Assembly: GCF_001590835.1 (NCBI RefSeq)
Contig: NZ_LTAQ01000005.1
Span: 54,896-118,895 of the forward strand
Length of the DNA stretch: 64,000 bases
Origin: Bacillus gaemokensis
GTDB taxonomy: Bacteria; Bacillota; Bacilli; Bacillales; Bacillaceae_G
Reading direction: 5' to 3'
Shown here piece after piece: positions 35,939-45,237 of this stretch; the stretch's first letter is position 1; each line of letters starts with the position of its first letter. The notes under the pieces are model-generated. The model did not search any database. It saw only the letters and a program-made list of their open reading frames with translations, and was not told the DNA's origin. The position numbers were made by a program, and so were the translations under genes.

Positions 35939-37231
35939 ATGTTTCAATTACAAAAGTATAATACTTCTGTGAAGCAGGAGATTTTAGCCGGCATCACAAC
36001 TTTTTTTACATTTGCGTACATTCTTGTCATCAATCCCAAAATATTAGCTGATGCAGGTGTACCATTTGATCAAGCATTTACGGCAACGATTATTGCGACA
36101 GTTGTCGGAACGCTATGTATGGCGTTTTTAGCAAACTATCCAATTATTATTGCTCCGGCTATGGGGATGAATGCGTATTTTGCCTATTCTGTTGTGCAAA
36201 AAGCAGAAGGTATTACATATGTTATTGCGTTTTCAGCGGTATTTGTAACAGGTATTATTTTTCTTTTATTATCTTTCACCTCATTCCGTCAAAAGCTTAT
36301 TGTAGCAATTCCTGATAGTTTAAAGCACGCAATTGCAGGTGGGATTGGATTATTTATTGCTTTTATTGGACTACGTCTTTCTGGAATTATAGTTGATCAT
36401 CCATCTAATTTAGTTACAATCGGAGATTTTCATTCACCTGCTGTTATTTTAACGTTAATTGGTTTGGTTTTAGCGGCAGTGTTAATGGCATTACGTGTAA
36501 GTGGTGCGCTCTTTATTAGTATGATTGTGACAGGTATCATTGCCTTTTTTACGGGACAATTAAAATTTGAGGATAAAATTGCAGCGATTCCTCATTTACC
36601 AAAAGGCGTTATTGTTTCAAATCCTATAACTGCATTTTCTGATGTAATTGAATACGGGTTATATGGTGTTGTTTTTTCATTCCTACTCGTACTTTTATTT
36701 GATACAACAGGAGCTCTACTTGGACTAATTAAACAAGCTGGTTTAAATACAGATAATACCGAAAAACGTTTCGGGAAAGCATTTATCGCTGATGCAATCG
36801 GTGGTACCACAGGAGCAGTGTTCGGGACAAGCCCAACAGCAGCAACGATTGAATCATCAGCAGGAATCGCAGCAGGTGGTAAAACAGGATTAACAGGTAT
36901 TGTAGTAATCTGCTTAACCATCGTGACAGCATTTTTCAGCCCTGTTATTTCCTCGTTATCGAGTGTAGCAGCTATTACAGCTCCATCATTAATTATAGTC
37001 GGAAGCCTAATGGCGCAAAGTATTCGTGATATTAATTGGAATGAATTTGAAGATGCATTGCCAGCATTTTTAATTTTCGTAGGTATTCCGTTAACATCTA
37101 GTATTGCAAATGGGATTGCACTTGGATTTTTAATCTATCCAATCTTAAAGATTGTGAAAGGGAAAGGGCTGGAAGTTCATCCACTGCTGTATTTCTTTGC
37201 AATTTTGTTTGGATGTCATTTGTTCTTATAA
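35939..37231 (+). CDS. Purine permease, NCS2/AzgA family (hypoxanthine/guanine type, PbuG/PbuO-like)
   Basis: 430 residues, about 13 helices. NTSVKQEILAGITTFFTFAYILVINP opens the AzgA group. APAMGMNAYFAY, LFDTTGALLGLIKQAG and the signature GTSPTAATIESSAGIAAGGKTGL follow in order. ATG 35939 is used because GGAAGG lies before it; the frame continues upstream without a site. Guanine, hypoxanthine or adenine cannot be told apart from sequence alone. No purine riboswitch is seen upstream. Confidence 0.87.
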   Translation: MFQLQKYNTSVKQEILAGITTFFTFAYILVINPKILADAGVPFDQAFTATIIATVVGTLCMAFLANYPIIIAPAMGMNAYFAYSVVQKAEGITYVIAFSAVFVTGIIFLLLSFTSFRQKLIVAIPDSLKHAIAGGIGLFIAFIGLRLSGIIVDHPSNLVTIGDFHSPAVILTLIGLVLAAVLMALRVSGALFISMIVTGIIAFFTGQLKFEDKIAAIPHLPKGVIVSNPITAFSDVIEYGLYGVVFSFLLVLLFDTTGALLGLIKQAGLNTDNTEKRFGKAFIADAIGGTTGAVFGTSPTAATIESSAGIAAGGKTGLTGIVVICLTIVTAFFSPVISSLSSVAAITAPSLIIVGSLMAQSIRDINWNEFEDALPAFLIFVGIPLTSSIANGIALGFLIYPILKIVKGKGLEVHPLLYFFAILFGCHLFL

Positions 37232-37239
37232 TGTGATAG

Positions 37240-37272
37240 AAAAAGGTACTTCTCATAGGAAGTACCTTTTTT
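37240..37272 (+). terminator. Terminator of the purine permease
   Basis: Hairpin aaaaaggtacttc / gaagtacctttttt. Confidence 0.87.
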
Positions 37273-37312
37273 CGTGTATAATAAAGTGAAACTTACTATA
37301 GAAAGATTTAAT

Positions 37313-37340
37313 CATCATGCAATTTATAAATTGCATGATG
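37313..37340. promoter_or_regulatory. Perfect 28-bp palindrome, probable operator of the HTH gene
   Basis: Two perfect 14-base arms (CATCATGCAATTTA and its complement) meet without spacer, 40 bases before the TTG start of an HTH gene. There is no T run, so it is not a terminator. It probably overlaps the promoter and is the likely binding site of the downstream regulator or another dimeric repressor (inference). Confidence 0.65.
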
Positions 37341-37380
37341 TAATATATACGCTACGATTAATGGTGAAGGAGGGCGTAGA

Positions 37381-37581
37381 TTGGCTGTAAGTAGAATAAA
37401 GATTGCTCGTGTTCAGTCGGATTTAACACAGCAACAATTAGCAGAAAAAGTAGGAGTTACAAGGCAAACAATAAGTTTAATTGAGAAGGGAAAGTATAAT
37501 CCTTCTTTAGATTTGTGTTTGAAAATTTGTTATGCGCTAAACCAAACGTTAAATGATTTATTTTGGGAGGAGCAAGTGTAA
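37381..37581 (+). CDS. XRE/Cro-type HTH transcriptional regulator
   Basis: 66 residues, a single helix-turn-helix domain: TQQQLAEKVGVTRQTISLIEKGKYNPS. TTG start with GAAGGAGGG 6 bases before it. A compact YozG-like regulator, but unlike the similar gene at 25.6 kb it has no membrane-protein partner behind it; what follows is a repeat and a terminator. A perfect 28-bp palindrome precedes it. Confidence 0.85.
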   Translation: MAVSRIKIARVQSDLTQQQLAEKVGVTRQTISLIEKGKYNPSLDLCLKICYALNQTLNDLFWEEQV

Positions 37582-37631
37582 CAAATAGGAATGAGAATAG
37601 TAGAAGACGAGCAGTTAATGATTGAAGACAT

Positions 37632-37684
37632 AAAGTGAAACTTCTATCATTGTGAGGGGCTTATTGTCCATTAATACAGGATAA
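37632..37684 (+). repeat. Family B intergenic repeat
   Basis: Begins AAAGTGAAACTTCTATCA and continues TTGTGAGGGGCTTATTGTCC, related to the copies at 17295-17366 and 54945-55003. Confidence 0.5.
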
Positions 37685-37710
37685 AACAACTATAGGAGTA
37701 GAATGACTAA

Positions 37711-37758
37711 AGCACCAAAAAGCCTTCCGCATATATGAAAGGCTTTTTGGTGTTTTTT
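37711..37758. terminator. Terminator between the HTH gene and the GNAT gene
   Basis: Long hairpin agcaccaaaaagcctt / aaggctttttggtgtttttt. Confidence 0.85.
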
Positions 37759-37805
37759 AGAGAAAGTATGAAGCGTGTTTCGTAGATCATACAAAAGCTG
37801 TTCTT

Positions 37806-38243
37806 TCATAATGCTTTATACATCAAGCTATGAAGTCCAATCGGATGGATATCAAATATCTCACCATGTTCATGGAATCCTAATCGTTTGTAGTAATCTG
37901 TAACCGTAATACGAGCATTACACCAAAGTACCTCTGCTTGGCGTTCTTTTAGGGTTATTTCAGCTTGATGGATTAATGAGCTTCCAGCGTTTTGTTTTCG
38001 AAAAGAGGGTACTGTAGCCATACCTCTTAAACGATAGTGATTGCTACCTTGTAAATTAGCTTGAGTTTCATGTGAAAAAGAGGCGATGCTGATGAGTTCG
38101 TTATTTAGAAATGCACCTAGATGAAAGGTATGTAATTCGTAATCAAAAGGATATTGGCAATCATCCAGTGCTTGACTTGGTCGCAAAATCTTTTGACGCA
38201 AGACGTATGTTTCAGAGGCATCAATACGTTTAATCGTAAACAC
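37806..38243 (-). CDS. GNAT family N-acetyltransferase
   Basis: 145 residues from a GTG with AAAGGA 7 bases upstream. VFTIKRIDASETYVLRQKILRP is a typical GNAT N-terminus. HLGAFLNNELISIASF forms strands 2-4. YRLRGMATVPSFRKQNAGSSLIHQAE carries the acetyl-CoA loop (Q/RxxGxG/S). WCNARITVTDYYKRLGFHEHGEIF is the final beta-bulge-helix. Substrate unknown. Its start lies 14 bases after a small membrane-protein gene, so the two may form an operon. Confidence 0.85.
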   Translation of the reverse strand: MFTIKRIDASETYVLRQKILRPSQALDDCQYPFDYELHTFHLGAFLNNELISIASFSHETQANLQGSNHYRLRGMATVPSFRKQNAGSSLIHQAEITLKERQAEVLWCNARITVTDYYKRLGFHEHGEIFDIHPIGLHSLMYKAL

Positions 38244-38257
38244 ACAATCATCCTTTC

Positions 38258-38497
38258 TTATGATGATTTCTCTATAAGTTGTAGAAAGAAATATGCTGGT
38301 GCAACACAAAGACCTAATATGCTGCATGTACCGAGAAATAGAGAGAGGCAGAGGCAAAAGTATTTCGTTCCAGTTGACTTCTTCCATCCGTAACTGCAAA
38401 TTTCAATGCTAATGCCAATGAGAATAATGGCGACGAGTACTTCTCCTAATAATAAAAGAGCTAAAGTTGAAATAGACATATTGTAATTCATCCCCAT
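38258..38497 (-). CDS. Small two-helix membrane protein
   Basis: Up to 79 residues (77 if the second in-frame ATG at 38491 is used). Two hydrophobic helices (about 10-33 and 46-72) are joined by EICSYGWKKSTGTKY. The ribosome site is weak (GGGG close to the second ATG). It precedes the GNAT gene closely on the same strand. No family recognised. Confidence 0.55.
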   Translation of the reverse strand: MGMNYNMSISTLALLLLGEVLVAIILIGISIEICSYGWKKSTGTKYFCLCLSLFLGTCSILGLCVAPAYFFLQLIEKSS

Positions 38498-38568
38498 AAT
38501 ATATGATAGTAATATTTTACCATGATAAAATAAGAATATTAAGAAAAAAAATTCGGCGTATTGTAAAA

Positions 38569-39102
38569 TGTACCCTATAGAGTAGACACTAAAAAAGTCT
38601 CCCTATAGGGTTTTTGTATATAATTAAGAAAAACATAAAGACTAGTGAAATTTTAGCTCATCATATATCAGAACGTATGACTGTAGAATTAGCTACAGAC
38701 ACCCTTCTAAAGTTAAAAAGGAACAAAAACTTTCAGAAAGCCAAAGATGCCTTGATTCACTCAGATCAAGGAATTCAGTATACGCACCCTAATTTTCAAA
38801 AAGCAGTTAAGAAACTAGGCTTGCAACAATCCATGTCAAGAAGAGGAAACTGTTGGGATAACGCTCCCCAAGAATCTTTCTTTGGTCATCCTAAAGATGA
38901 AGCCTCTATTCAAGCATGTACAACTCTAGATGAATTAAAAAAGAAATTAAACAACCTTAGTCCTGTTGAATTTCGAACTAAGGCTGCTTAAAGGCAGACA
39001 CCTATTCTTTTCCTGTCTACTTGACAGGGGTAAGACCACAATATAGAGATCATCTTCTTCAAGCTGCCTAGGCTTTTTTTAATGTCCTTTACAAAGGGTA
39101 CA
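38569..39102 (+). mobile_element. Internally deleted IS3-family (IS150-like) element with both ends and an extra inner end
   Basis: Left end TGTACCCTATAGAGTAGACA (38569 onward, then CTAAAAAAGT) pairs with an inverted right end at 39073-39102 (reverse strand TGTACCCTTTGTAAAGGACA, then TTAAAAAAAG). A further end-like sequence at 39015-39032 (reverse strand TACCCCTGTCAAGTAGAC) lies inside. Only the last third of the transposase remains between them. The mosaic suggests one IS remnant next to or within another. At about 534 bp it cannot move by itself. Clear target-site duplications were not found. Confidence 0.65.
38614..38991 (+). pseudogene. C-terminal fragment of an IS3-family transposase (OrfB, rve domain)
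   Basis: About 125 residues of a ~280-residue integrase-type transposase. The middle Asp of the DDE triad is in HSDQGIQYTHPNF; the Glu is in GNCWDNAPQESFFG...KDE, where HLKDE has become HPKDE. The C-terminus LSPVEFRTKAA is the usual IS150-type end. The N-terminal half, with the first catalytic Asp, is gone and the frame has no ribosome site. Confidence 0.85.
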
Positions 39103-39127
39103 TTTTAAATCGAGAGGGAACTTTTTA

Positions 39128-40957
39128 CTATTCTAATATGCCTTTCATTGTATCAATATGCTCTTTTGAGCCTGTTACAAGAAGTGTATCACCATTTTGT
39201 AATTTTGTATCACCATGTGGTACCAATGCTTTATTACCACGGTAAATTTGAATGATCAGCACGTCACCTAGGAACGGTAAGCGACGAAGTGGTAAACCGT
39301 TATATTTATTGCTACGTAATTCAACTTCACGAACGGTTTCATTTGCAGTTGTAATTAAACGAACGAGACTCGGTTTATCAATAAGTGCTCGTAATAAAAT
39401 ACGTGTGGAGTTAATAGTTGAGAATACTGCAATATGTTCTTGCGTTGCTTTTTCCTGTAGAAGAGGATCCTCTACACTTGCAATGACATGTTCAACGCCT
39501 ACTTCTTTTGCGTGTTCTGCTAATAATAAGTTATGCTCATCATCACTTGTGGCGACGACAACACGATCTGCATCGAAAGCGTTTTGCTCATCTAATAATT
39601 CAATGCTAATTGTATTTAATTTTACGATTGGGAAGTCGTGGGACTTCACTTCCTCTGCATTTACTTTATTTTGACGCATCATGTACAGTGTTACATCATA
39701 ATCTTCACGTTTTAAATCGAGTGATAACGGAAGTGTAATTCGGCTTGCACCGATAATAGAAACTCTTGGTTTTGGTGTTTCCACCCTTGGAAACATCTTT
39801 TTAAATAGTACAGGTGCAAAAATACATGTAATAACTGCACTCAAGATAAGTGAAGCAGATAGACTTGGACTAATGATACTTAGCTTTTCACCAATTTGTG
39901 CTGCTGCAATAACTAATGAAAGTGTAGATGTTAATAAAATAGCACTTCCTAATACGATATTACGTGGGTACCATTTACGCAGTACAAGTGATGGTAATAA
40001 TTTTGAAATAAAGAGTCCAACAATTAAAATTGGAATCATTAGCATACTAGAAGGCTCTTTAAAAATAGACCATACTTCTAAATTAACACCAACCATTACG
40101 AAGAAAATTGGAATGAAGAAGCCGTATCCGATGGAATCAAGTTTTTCGACCATATCTTCATTTGGTGATAATAAGGATACGAGTACTCCTGCTAAAAAGG
40201 CACCTAAAATATTTTCTGCACCAACAGATTCAGATAATCCGACTAGTATTAAAATAAGTGCGAAAACAGCACGCGTGTCGATTTGTACGCTACCAGCCTT
40301 TAGGTTTTCTAGATATGGAATATTTTTAAAGCGTCTTGCGACAAAGTAAATTACAATACCTGCGCCAAATAGAACGAGAAGAAGCCACATGCTTTGGCCG
40401 CTTTCGGAATTTAATCCAACGAATACAGCGAGTAAAATCATTGTAACTAAGTCAGCGATAACAGCGACTAATAAAATGATTTGACCGATTGCTGTTTTTC
40501 CTAAATTATTTTCTTTCAATGTCGGTACAACAACACCTAAAGAAATGGTTGAAATAATTAAAGTCATGAACATTGCATTATCTACAAATCCAAGCCATAC
40601 GAATATAAGAGACAGGGCATAGGATAAGATGAAGATGAATAAGAAGATAATGCTTGCTGCTTGGAACGTATTTGGTTCATTTGTCTTATTCTTTTTCCCT
40701 TTTTGTTTAAAGATAGAAAAGTCAATTTCTAAACCGCTTAAGAACATTAAGAAGATGAATCCTAGTGTTGATAAGACTTGGAGCCACATGTCGGGCTCAA
40801 TAACGTTAAATCCACTTTTTCCTACAAAAATTCCTGCGATAATTTCTGCAACGACGACAGGAAGTGCTTTTAATTTAAAGCGTTGTAACAAAAGGGGAAT
40901 GAAAAACGCGATTGCGACAACAATCATGAGTGATAGGACTGAAGAATGATGTTCCAC
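39128..40957 (-). CDS. CPA2 monovalent cation/proton antiporter with TrkA-N and TrkA-C domains (KefB/YjbQ-like)
   Basis: 609 residues. About 12 helices (1-390) with the CPA2 pattern LPVVVAEIIAGIFVGKSGF near the start and NILGAFLAGVLVSLL in the exchanger core. A cytosolic nucleotide-binding TrkA-N domain follows (RVSIIGASRITLPLSLDL..., ~405-520), then a TrkA-C ligand domain (EVELRSNKYNGLPLRRLPF, ~530-609). Such proteins exchange K+ or Na+ for protons under nucleotide control. GTG 40957 is chosen because GAAGGGAGAG lies 6 bases before it. Ion specificity unknown. Confidence 0.87.
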   Translation of the reverse strand: MEHHSSVLSLMIVVAIAFFIPLLLQRFKLKALPVVVAEIIAGIFVGKSGFNVIEPDMWLQVLSTLGFIFLMFLSGLEIDFSIFKQKGKKNKTNEPNTFQAASIIFLFIFILSYALSLIFVWLGFVDNAMFMTLIISTISLGVVVPTLKENNLGKTAIGQIILLVAVIADLVTMILLAVFVGLNSESGQSMWLLLVLFGAGIVIYFVARRFKNIPYLENLKAGSVQIDTRAVFALILILVGLSESVGAENILGAFLAGVLVSLLSPNEDMVEKLDSIGYGFFIPIFFVMVGVNLEVWSIFKEPSSMLMIPILIVGLFISKLLPSLVLRKWYPRNIVLGSAILLTSTLSLVIAAAQIGEKLSIISPSLSASLILSAVITCIFAPVLFKKMFPRVETPKPRVSIIGASRITLPLSLDLKREDYDVTLYMMRQNKVNAEEVKSHDFPIVKLNTISIELLDEQNAFDADRVVVATSDDEHNLLLAEHAKEVGVEHVIASVEDPLLQEKATQEHIAVFSTINSTRILLRALIDKPSLVRLITTANETVREVELRSNKYNGLPLRRLPFLGDVLIIQIYRGNKALVPHGDTKLQNGDTLLVTGSKEHIDTMKGILE

Positions 40958-41137
40958 TGCGTTCTCTCCCTTCAAATAATATAGTACTTATTTTAGCCAT
41001 ATTATAGGAAGAAAAGCAATGCATGTGAACTCGATTCCATAAAGAAAGATTTTTCTTAACATTTGTCATAATAAGTATACTTTACATGATAATGTTGTAA
41101 TTTCTGTAATGTGGTTGAAGAGGGGAAGAGAACAAAT

Positions 41138-41173
41138 AAAAAGACTGCTGAGATTACCTCAGCAGTCTTTTCT
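41138..41173. terminator. Terminator of the qox operon
   Basis: Stem aaaagactgctgag / ctcagcagtctttt at the end of the reverse-strand operon. Confidence 0.88.
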
Positions 41174-41180
41174 ATGTCTA

Positions 41181-41492
41181 TTACATAGAGAAGAAAATCC
41201 ATACAGTAAGACCAACTGTTGCAATTGCAACGAAGAAACTGTATATCATTGTAAGAATTTGAATTCTACCTTCTCCTTCTTTTAAGTGCATGAACATAAT
41301 TAATTGTAATAAACCTTGCGCAAGTGCCATTACGATAATAGTTGTTAATATCGTTGAAAGTGGCAAGTCTGTGTAAAGCGCAACGTATAAAGCAAGAAAC
41401 GTTAGTGCAAGCGATAAAATAAATCCAAAAACGTGTGACCATGGAAACCCGCTATGCGCATGTCCATTCGCTTGTGTATTGTTTTGTCCCAT
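41181..41492 (-). CDS. qoxD: Cytochrome aa3 quinol oxidase subunit IV
   Basis: 103 residues with three membrane helices (HVFGFILSLALTFLALYV, LSTILTTIIVMALAQGLLQ, LTMIYSFFVAIATVGLTVWIF). FPWSHVFGFILSLALT and MFMHLKEGEGR are typical of QoxD/CyoD. It assists assembly of the terminal oxidase. ATG 41492 is used, 7 bases after GGTGG; qoxC ends 3 bases upstream. Last gene of the operon. Confidence 0.9.
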   Translation of the reverse strand: MGQNNTQANGHAHSGFPWSHVFGFILSLALTFLALYVALYTDLPLSTILTTIIVMALAQGLLQLIMFMHLKEGEGRIQILTMIYSFFVAIATVGLTVWIFFSM

Positions 41493-41494
41493 TA

Positions 41495-42097
41495 TTACGC
41501 CACCATCCCGTTCAAGTAAACTAGTGTGTAAATAAAGATCCAAACAAGGTCAAGGAAATGCCAGTATAAGCTGATAATGAATACTTTACGAGCTGTAACT
41601 GGTGTTAATCCTCGTTTTAAAATTTGGATGATTACACAAGTTGCCCAGATGATACCACCCGTTACGTGGGCACCGTGCGTTCCAAGAAGAACGAAGAATC
41701 CAGATAAGAATGCGCTTGTTTGGATAGTAGCGCCTTCACCGATATACATGATGAATTCTTCAATTTCAAAGAATAGGAAGCCTGCACCTAAAAGTAATGT
41801 GAAAAGGAACCATCCTAACATAGCTTTTTGGTTATGCTTACGCATTTCATGAATTGCGATCCCACATGTAAAACTACTTGTTAAAAGTAGGAGTGTTTGA
41901 ATTAAAAGTGTTTTAACTTCAAACAATTGTGCTGGCGTTGGACCATCTGCCGTACGACCAGCAAGTACTAGATAAGAGGCGAAAAGTGTTGCGAACAGCA
42001 TAATTTCAGCCCCAAGAAAAATCCAGAATCCTAGGATATTCAATCTGCTTTGTTCAGATTGATATTCTAAAGGTAAGCTTTTATCTAAAGCAGCCAT
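41495..42097 (-). CDS. qoxC: Cytochrome aa3 quinol oxidase subunit III
   Basis: 200 residues, five helices. NILGFWIFLGAEIMLFATLFASYL and GTHGAHVTGGIIWA, then WHFLDLVWIFIYTLVYL, are the standard subunit III blocks. GAGAGGTGAAA precedes the ATG. It lies 13 bases after qoxB. Confidence 0.94.
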   Translation of the reverse strand: MAALDKSLPLEYQSEQSRLNILGFWIFLGAEIMLFATLFASYLVLAGRTADGPTPAQLFEVKTLLIQTLLLLTSSFTCGIAIHEMRKHNQKAMLGWFLFTLLLGAGFLFFEIEEFIMYIGEGATIQTSAFLSGFFVLLGTHGAHVTGGIIWATCVIIQILKRGLTPVTARKVFIISLYWHFLDLVWIFIYTLVYLNGMVA

Positions 42098-42110
42098 TTC
42101 GTTTCACCTC

Positions 42111-44045
42111 TCATGCTACATGTTCTGTTTTTTTAATTTCATCAACGCTTACGTAGTAACCATCGTCATAATCAAATGAACGGTAGATTAAACAAGCTAA
42201 AATACCAATGCCACCGATTGCTGCAATCCAGAACCAGCTAAATACTAATGCAAAACCTGCAAGACCAAAGAATGTAGACATAATAATTGGCACACCAGAG
42301 TTACTTGGCATGTGAATTGGTTTTAATTCATCTGCTTTTGGTGTAATTGTTTCTCCGCGTTTCTTCATGAACCAGTAAGCATCAGCTTCTTTAATTTCAG
42401 GAAGTTTTGCAAAGTTATAATGCTGTACAGGAGAGTGAGTTGCCCACTCAAGCGTACGGCCATCCCATGGATCTCCAGTTACATCGCGCTCGCCATGACG
42501 TGCGCTCCAAATTACGTTGTAGCAAAGGATTAAGAAGCCGATACCCATCATGACTGCACCGACAGATGCGATTTGGTTCATCCATCCCCATCCAAGACTT
42601 TCTGAATAAGTGTACATACGACGAGTCATACCATCTAAACCTAAGAAGTACATTGGGAAGAAACAGATGTTAAATCCAATCATAAAGATCCAGAATGTCC
42701 ATTTACCAAGGCGTTCATTTAGCATATGACCAGTCATTTTTGGATACCAGAATGTGAATCCAGCAAGCATTGCAAATACTGTACCTGCGATTAATACGTA
42801 GTGGAAGTGAGCAATTAGGAAGTAGCTGTTATGGTATTGATAGTCAGCTGCTGCCATTCCAAGCATAACCCCTGTAACTCCACCGATTACAAAGTTTGGA
42901 ATAAATGCCAATGACCAAAGCATTGGAACTGTAAAACGAATACGTCCTTTATACAGTGTAAACAACCAGTTAAAGATTTTAACCCCGGTTGGAATCGAAA
43001 TCGCCATTGTCGAAATCGAGAAGAATGAGTTAACCGCTGGACCTGACCCCATCGTAAAGAAGTGGTGAAGCCATACGACGAAACTTAGTAACGAAATTGC
43101 AACCATTGAGTACACCATTGCACTGTAACCGAATAGACGTTTACGTGAGAATGTACTAATGATTTCAGAGAAAATACCGAATGCCGGTAAGATAACAATA
43201 TATACTTCAGGGTGACCCCATACCCAGAACAGGTTGGCCCAGAGCATCGGCATACCGCCGCTCGCCATCGTAAAGAAGTGAGCATCAAATAGACGGTCAA
43301 ATGTCATTAATGCAAGAGCAACTGTTAATACTGGGAAAGCGAAAATAATGATTACACATGTAATTAAAATAGACCATGTAAACATTGGCATGTGCATTAA
43401 TTTCATGCCAGGTGTACGCATTTTTAGGATTGTAACTAGGAAGTTAATACCTGTCATTAACGTACCAAGACCTGAAATCTGCAGGGCAATTGCGTAGTAG
43501 TTATTACCTACACCAGAAGTGAATTCTGTACCCGCCATTGGGAAGTAAGATGTCCACCCTGCGTCTGGAGAACCTCCGATAACGAAAGCGATGTTAAATA
43601 ACATTGCTCCGATAAAGAATAACCAAAAACTTAGTGCGTTTAAGAATGGATATGCAACGTCACGAGCACCAATTTGTAATGGCACAACGACGTTCATTAA
43701 TCCTAGAACGAATGGCATCGCCATGAAAAGAATCATAACTGTACCATGCGTTGTAAAGATTCCATTATAGTGTTCAGCGTTTAAATAAGTTGTTTCTGGG
43801 AATGTTAACTGTGCACGAATCATTAACCCGTCCATACCACCACGGAATAACATGATAACGGCAGAAATAATATACATGGTCCCAATTTTCTTATGGTCAA
43901 CAGTTGTTAACCATTCATCCCAAAGCCATCTCCATTTTTTGTACTTTGTTAGTACGAAAAGGATCGCTAATGTCACAAGAACAATAGAGGCGTCAGCACC
44001 GTAAATAATCGGATCACCTGTGACAAAAAATTCATCAAGCTTCAC
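42111..44045 (-). CDS. qoxB: Cytochrome aa3 quinol oxidase subunit I
   Basis: Catalytic subunit: oxidises menaquinol, reduces oxygen to water and pumps protons. 644 residues, 14-15 helices. Visible metal-site blocks are [10 protein letters not shown] (CuB His and the cross-linked Tyr), [11 protein letters not shown] (CuB His pair) and IAHFHYVL (heme ligands), plus [15 protein letters not shown] for the low-spin heme. The second GTG (44045) is preferred over GTG 44054, which lies inside the ribosome site GGAGTG. Confidence 0.95.
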   Translation of the reverse strand: MKLDEFFVTGDPIIYGADASIVLVTLAILFVLTKYKKWRWLWDEWLTTVDHKKIGTMYIISAVIMLFRGGMDGLMIRAQLTFPETTYLNAEHYNGIFTTHGTVMILFMAMPFVLGLMNVVVPLQIGARDVAYPFLNALSFWLFFIGAMLFNIAFVIGGSPDAGWTSYFPMAGTEFTSGVGNNYYAIALQISGLGTLMTGINFLVTILKMRTPGMKLMHMPMFTWSILITCVIIIFAFPVLTVALALMTFDRLFDAHFFTMASGGMPMLWANLFWVWGHPEVYIVILPAFGIFSEIISTFSRKRLFGYSAMVYSMVAISLLSFVVWLHHFFTMGSGPAVNSFFSISTMAISIPTGVKIFNWLFTLYKGRIRFTVPMLWSLAFIPNFVIGGVTGVMLGMAAADYQYHNSYFLIAHFHYVLIAGTVFAMLAGFTFWYPKMTGHMLNERLGKWTFWIFMIGFNICFFPMYFLGLDGMTRRMYTYSESLGWGWMNQIASVGAVMMGIGFLILCYNVIWSARHGERDVTGDPWDGRTLEWATHSPVQHYNFAKLPEIKEADAYWFMKKRGETITPKADELKPIHMPSNSGVPIIMSTFFGLAGFALVFSWFWIAAIGGIGILACLIYRSFDYDDGYYVSVDEIKKTEHVA

Positions 44046-44078
44046 TGTGTTCACTCCAATCTGTTGGAATAGTATCTT

Positions 44079-44954
44079 TTACTTTTTGTTTTTGTAGTAG
44101 TTGTAATCACAATACTCAAGTGATTTTGGATCTACGTAACTTAAGTGGTGACTAGAGAATGTCATACGCCCTACTACACCAGGTTTAATAATTTCATTAT
44201 ATTTGTCTTCTGTTAATTTAGGGGCAGTTTCTTGTACTTCTTTTACCCACTTGTCATACTTTTCTTTTGTTTTTGCTTCAAGCTCAAATTCCATGTGAGT
44301 GAATCCTTCACCAGAGAAGTTCGAGCTACGACCTAGGTAAGAACCTGGCTTATCAGCTTGTAAATATAAATCCATAATCATGCCATCCATTGTGTACTTC
44401 ATACCACCAAGTTCTGGAACCCAGAAGGCGTTCATTGGACCAACAGATGTTAATTTAAATTGGATTGGTGTACCAGCTGGTACATTTAAATAGTTAACGG
44501 TTTCAATTTTTTCCTCTGGATAACTGAATAACCATTTCCAGTTGGCAGATGTAACATAAATTTCAACTGGTTTAATATGTTTGGACTCTTTTGGCACCTC
44601 TTCAGTAGCATAAGTAGCTTTTACCGTTGGAATTGATAACGCAATAACGATAATAACTGGGAAAATCGTCCAAATGATTTCTAATAACGTGTTACCGTGT
44701 TGATCAGGTGGTTCATAGCCCATATTTTCTGGTTTTTCACGATAACGAATTAAGATGACTGTAAACAAGATGAATACAATTGCAATAATCAATAACATAA
44801 GTACGAATGACCAAACGATCAAATCATACTGTGCTTTTGCAACAGGTCCCTGAGGATTTAATACTGCAAGTTTTTTCTCACAGCCACCGAGGAACAAGAG
44901 TAGTGATAACGGAAGAAGTGAAGCCAACTTCCAAAACGATTTCTTTAGTTGCAC
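44079..44954 (-). CDS. qoxA: Cytochrome aa3 quinol oxidase subunit II (lipoprotein)
   Basis: 291 residues. The signal sequence ends FLGGC, so it is probably lipid-anchored, followed by two helices (IVWSFVLMLLIIAIVFILF and LLEIIWTIFPVIIVIALSI). The cupredoxin-like domain (PVEIYVTSANWKWLFSYPEE...NAFWVPELGGMKYTMDGM) lacks the CuA cysteines, as expected for a quinol rather than a cytochrome c oxidase. GTG start with AAAGGAGA upstream. First gene of qoxABCD. Confidence 0.94.
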   Translation of the reverse strand: MQLKKSFWKLASLLPLSLLLFLGGCEKKLAVLNPQGPVAKAQYDLIVWSFVLMLLIIAIVFILFTVILIRYREKPENMGYEPPDQHGNTLLEIIWTIFPVIIVIALSIPTVKATYATEEVPKESKHIKPVEIYVTSANWKWLFSYPEEKIETVNYLNVPAGTPIQFKLTSVGPMNAFWVPELGGMKYTMDGMIMDLYLQADKPGSYLGRSSNFSGEGFTHMEFELEAKTKEKYDKWVKEVQETAPKLTEDKYNEIIKPGVVGRMTFSSHHLSYVDPKSLEYCDYNYYKNKK

Positions 44955-45188
44955 GATTGAAAATCTCCTTTCTCCTTGGATTGAAACTATGCCAATAAAA
45001 TAATATAAACCTATTAATTTATAGAAGGCAATAGTTTTTGTTAGATTGTTAAAAAATAGACACAAATGCACACTTTTTAAGGTGAATATCATTTGTAACT
45101 TGATAACATTGTAAACTATTTTTGGTGGGGAAATGCGATTGTAAAAATTTTAAGATAAATAAAGTTATACCAAGATATCCAAGAAATA
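44955..45188. other. Upstream region of qoxA
   Basis: Holds the ribosome site and promoter of the qox operon. On the reverse strand a TTTACA / TGATAT pair with an 18-base spacer is a possible promoter. No gene or known RNA element is seen. Confidence 0.4.
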
Positions 45189-45222
45189 GAAAAAAACTAT
45201 CTTATCATAAGGTAAGATAGTT
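45189..45222. terminator. Terminator of the amino acid permease at 45.2-46.7 kb
   Basis: Hairpin aactatcttac / gataagatagtt followed by a T run on the reverse strand. Confidence 0.82.
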
Positions 45223-45237
45223 GAATATTTTATATAT

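Noticed and set aside
37806-38399. 197-residue version of the GNAT gene
   Set aside because: The extra 52 N-terminal codons overlap the upstream membrane-protein gene; the GTG at 38243 has the ribosome site and matches the domain start.
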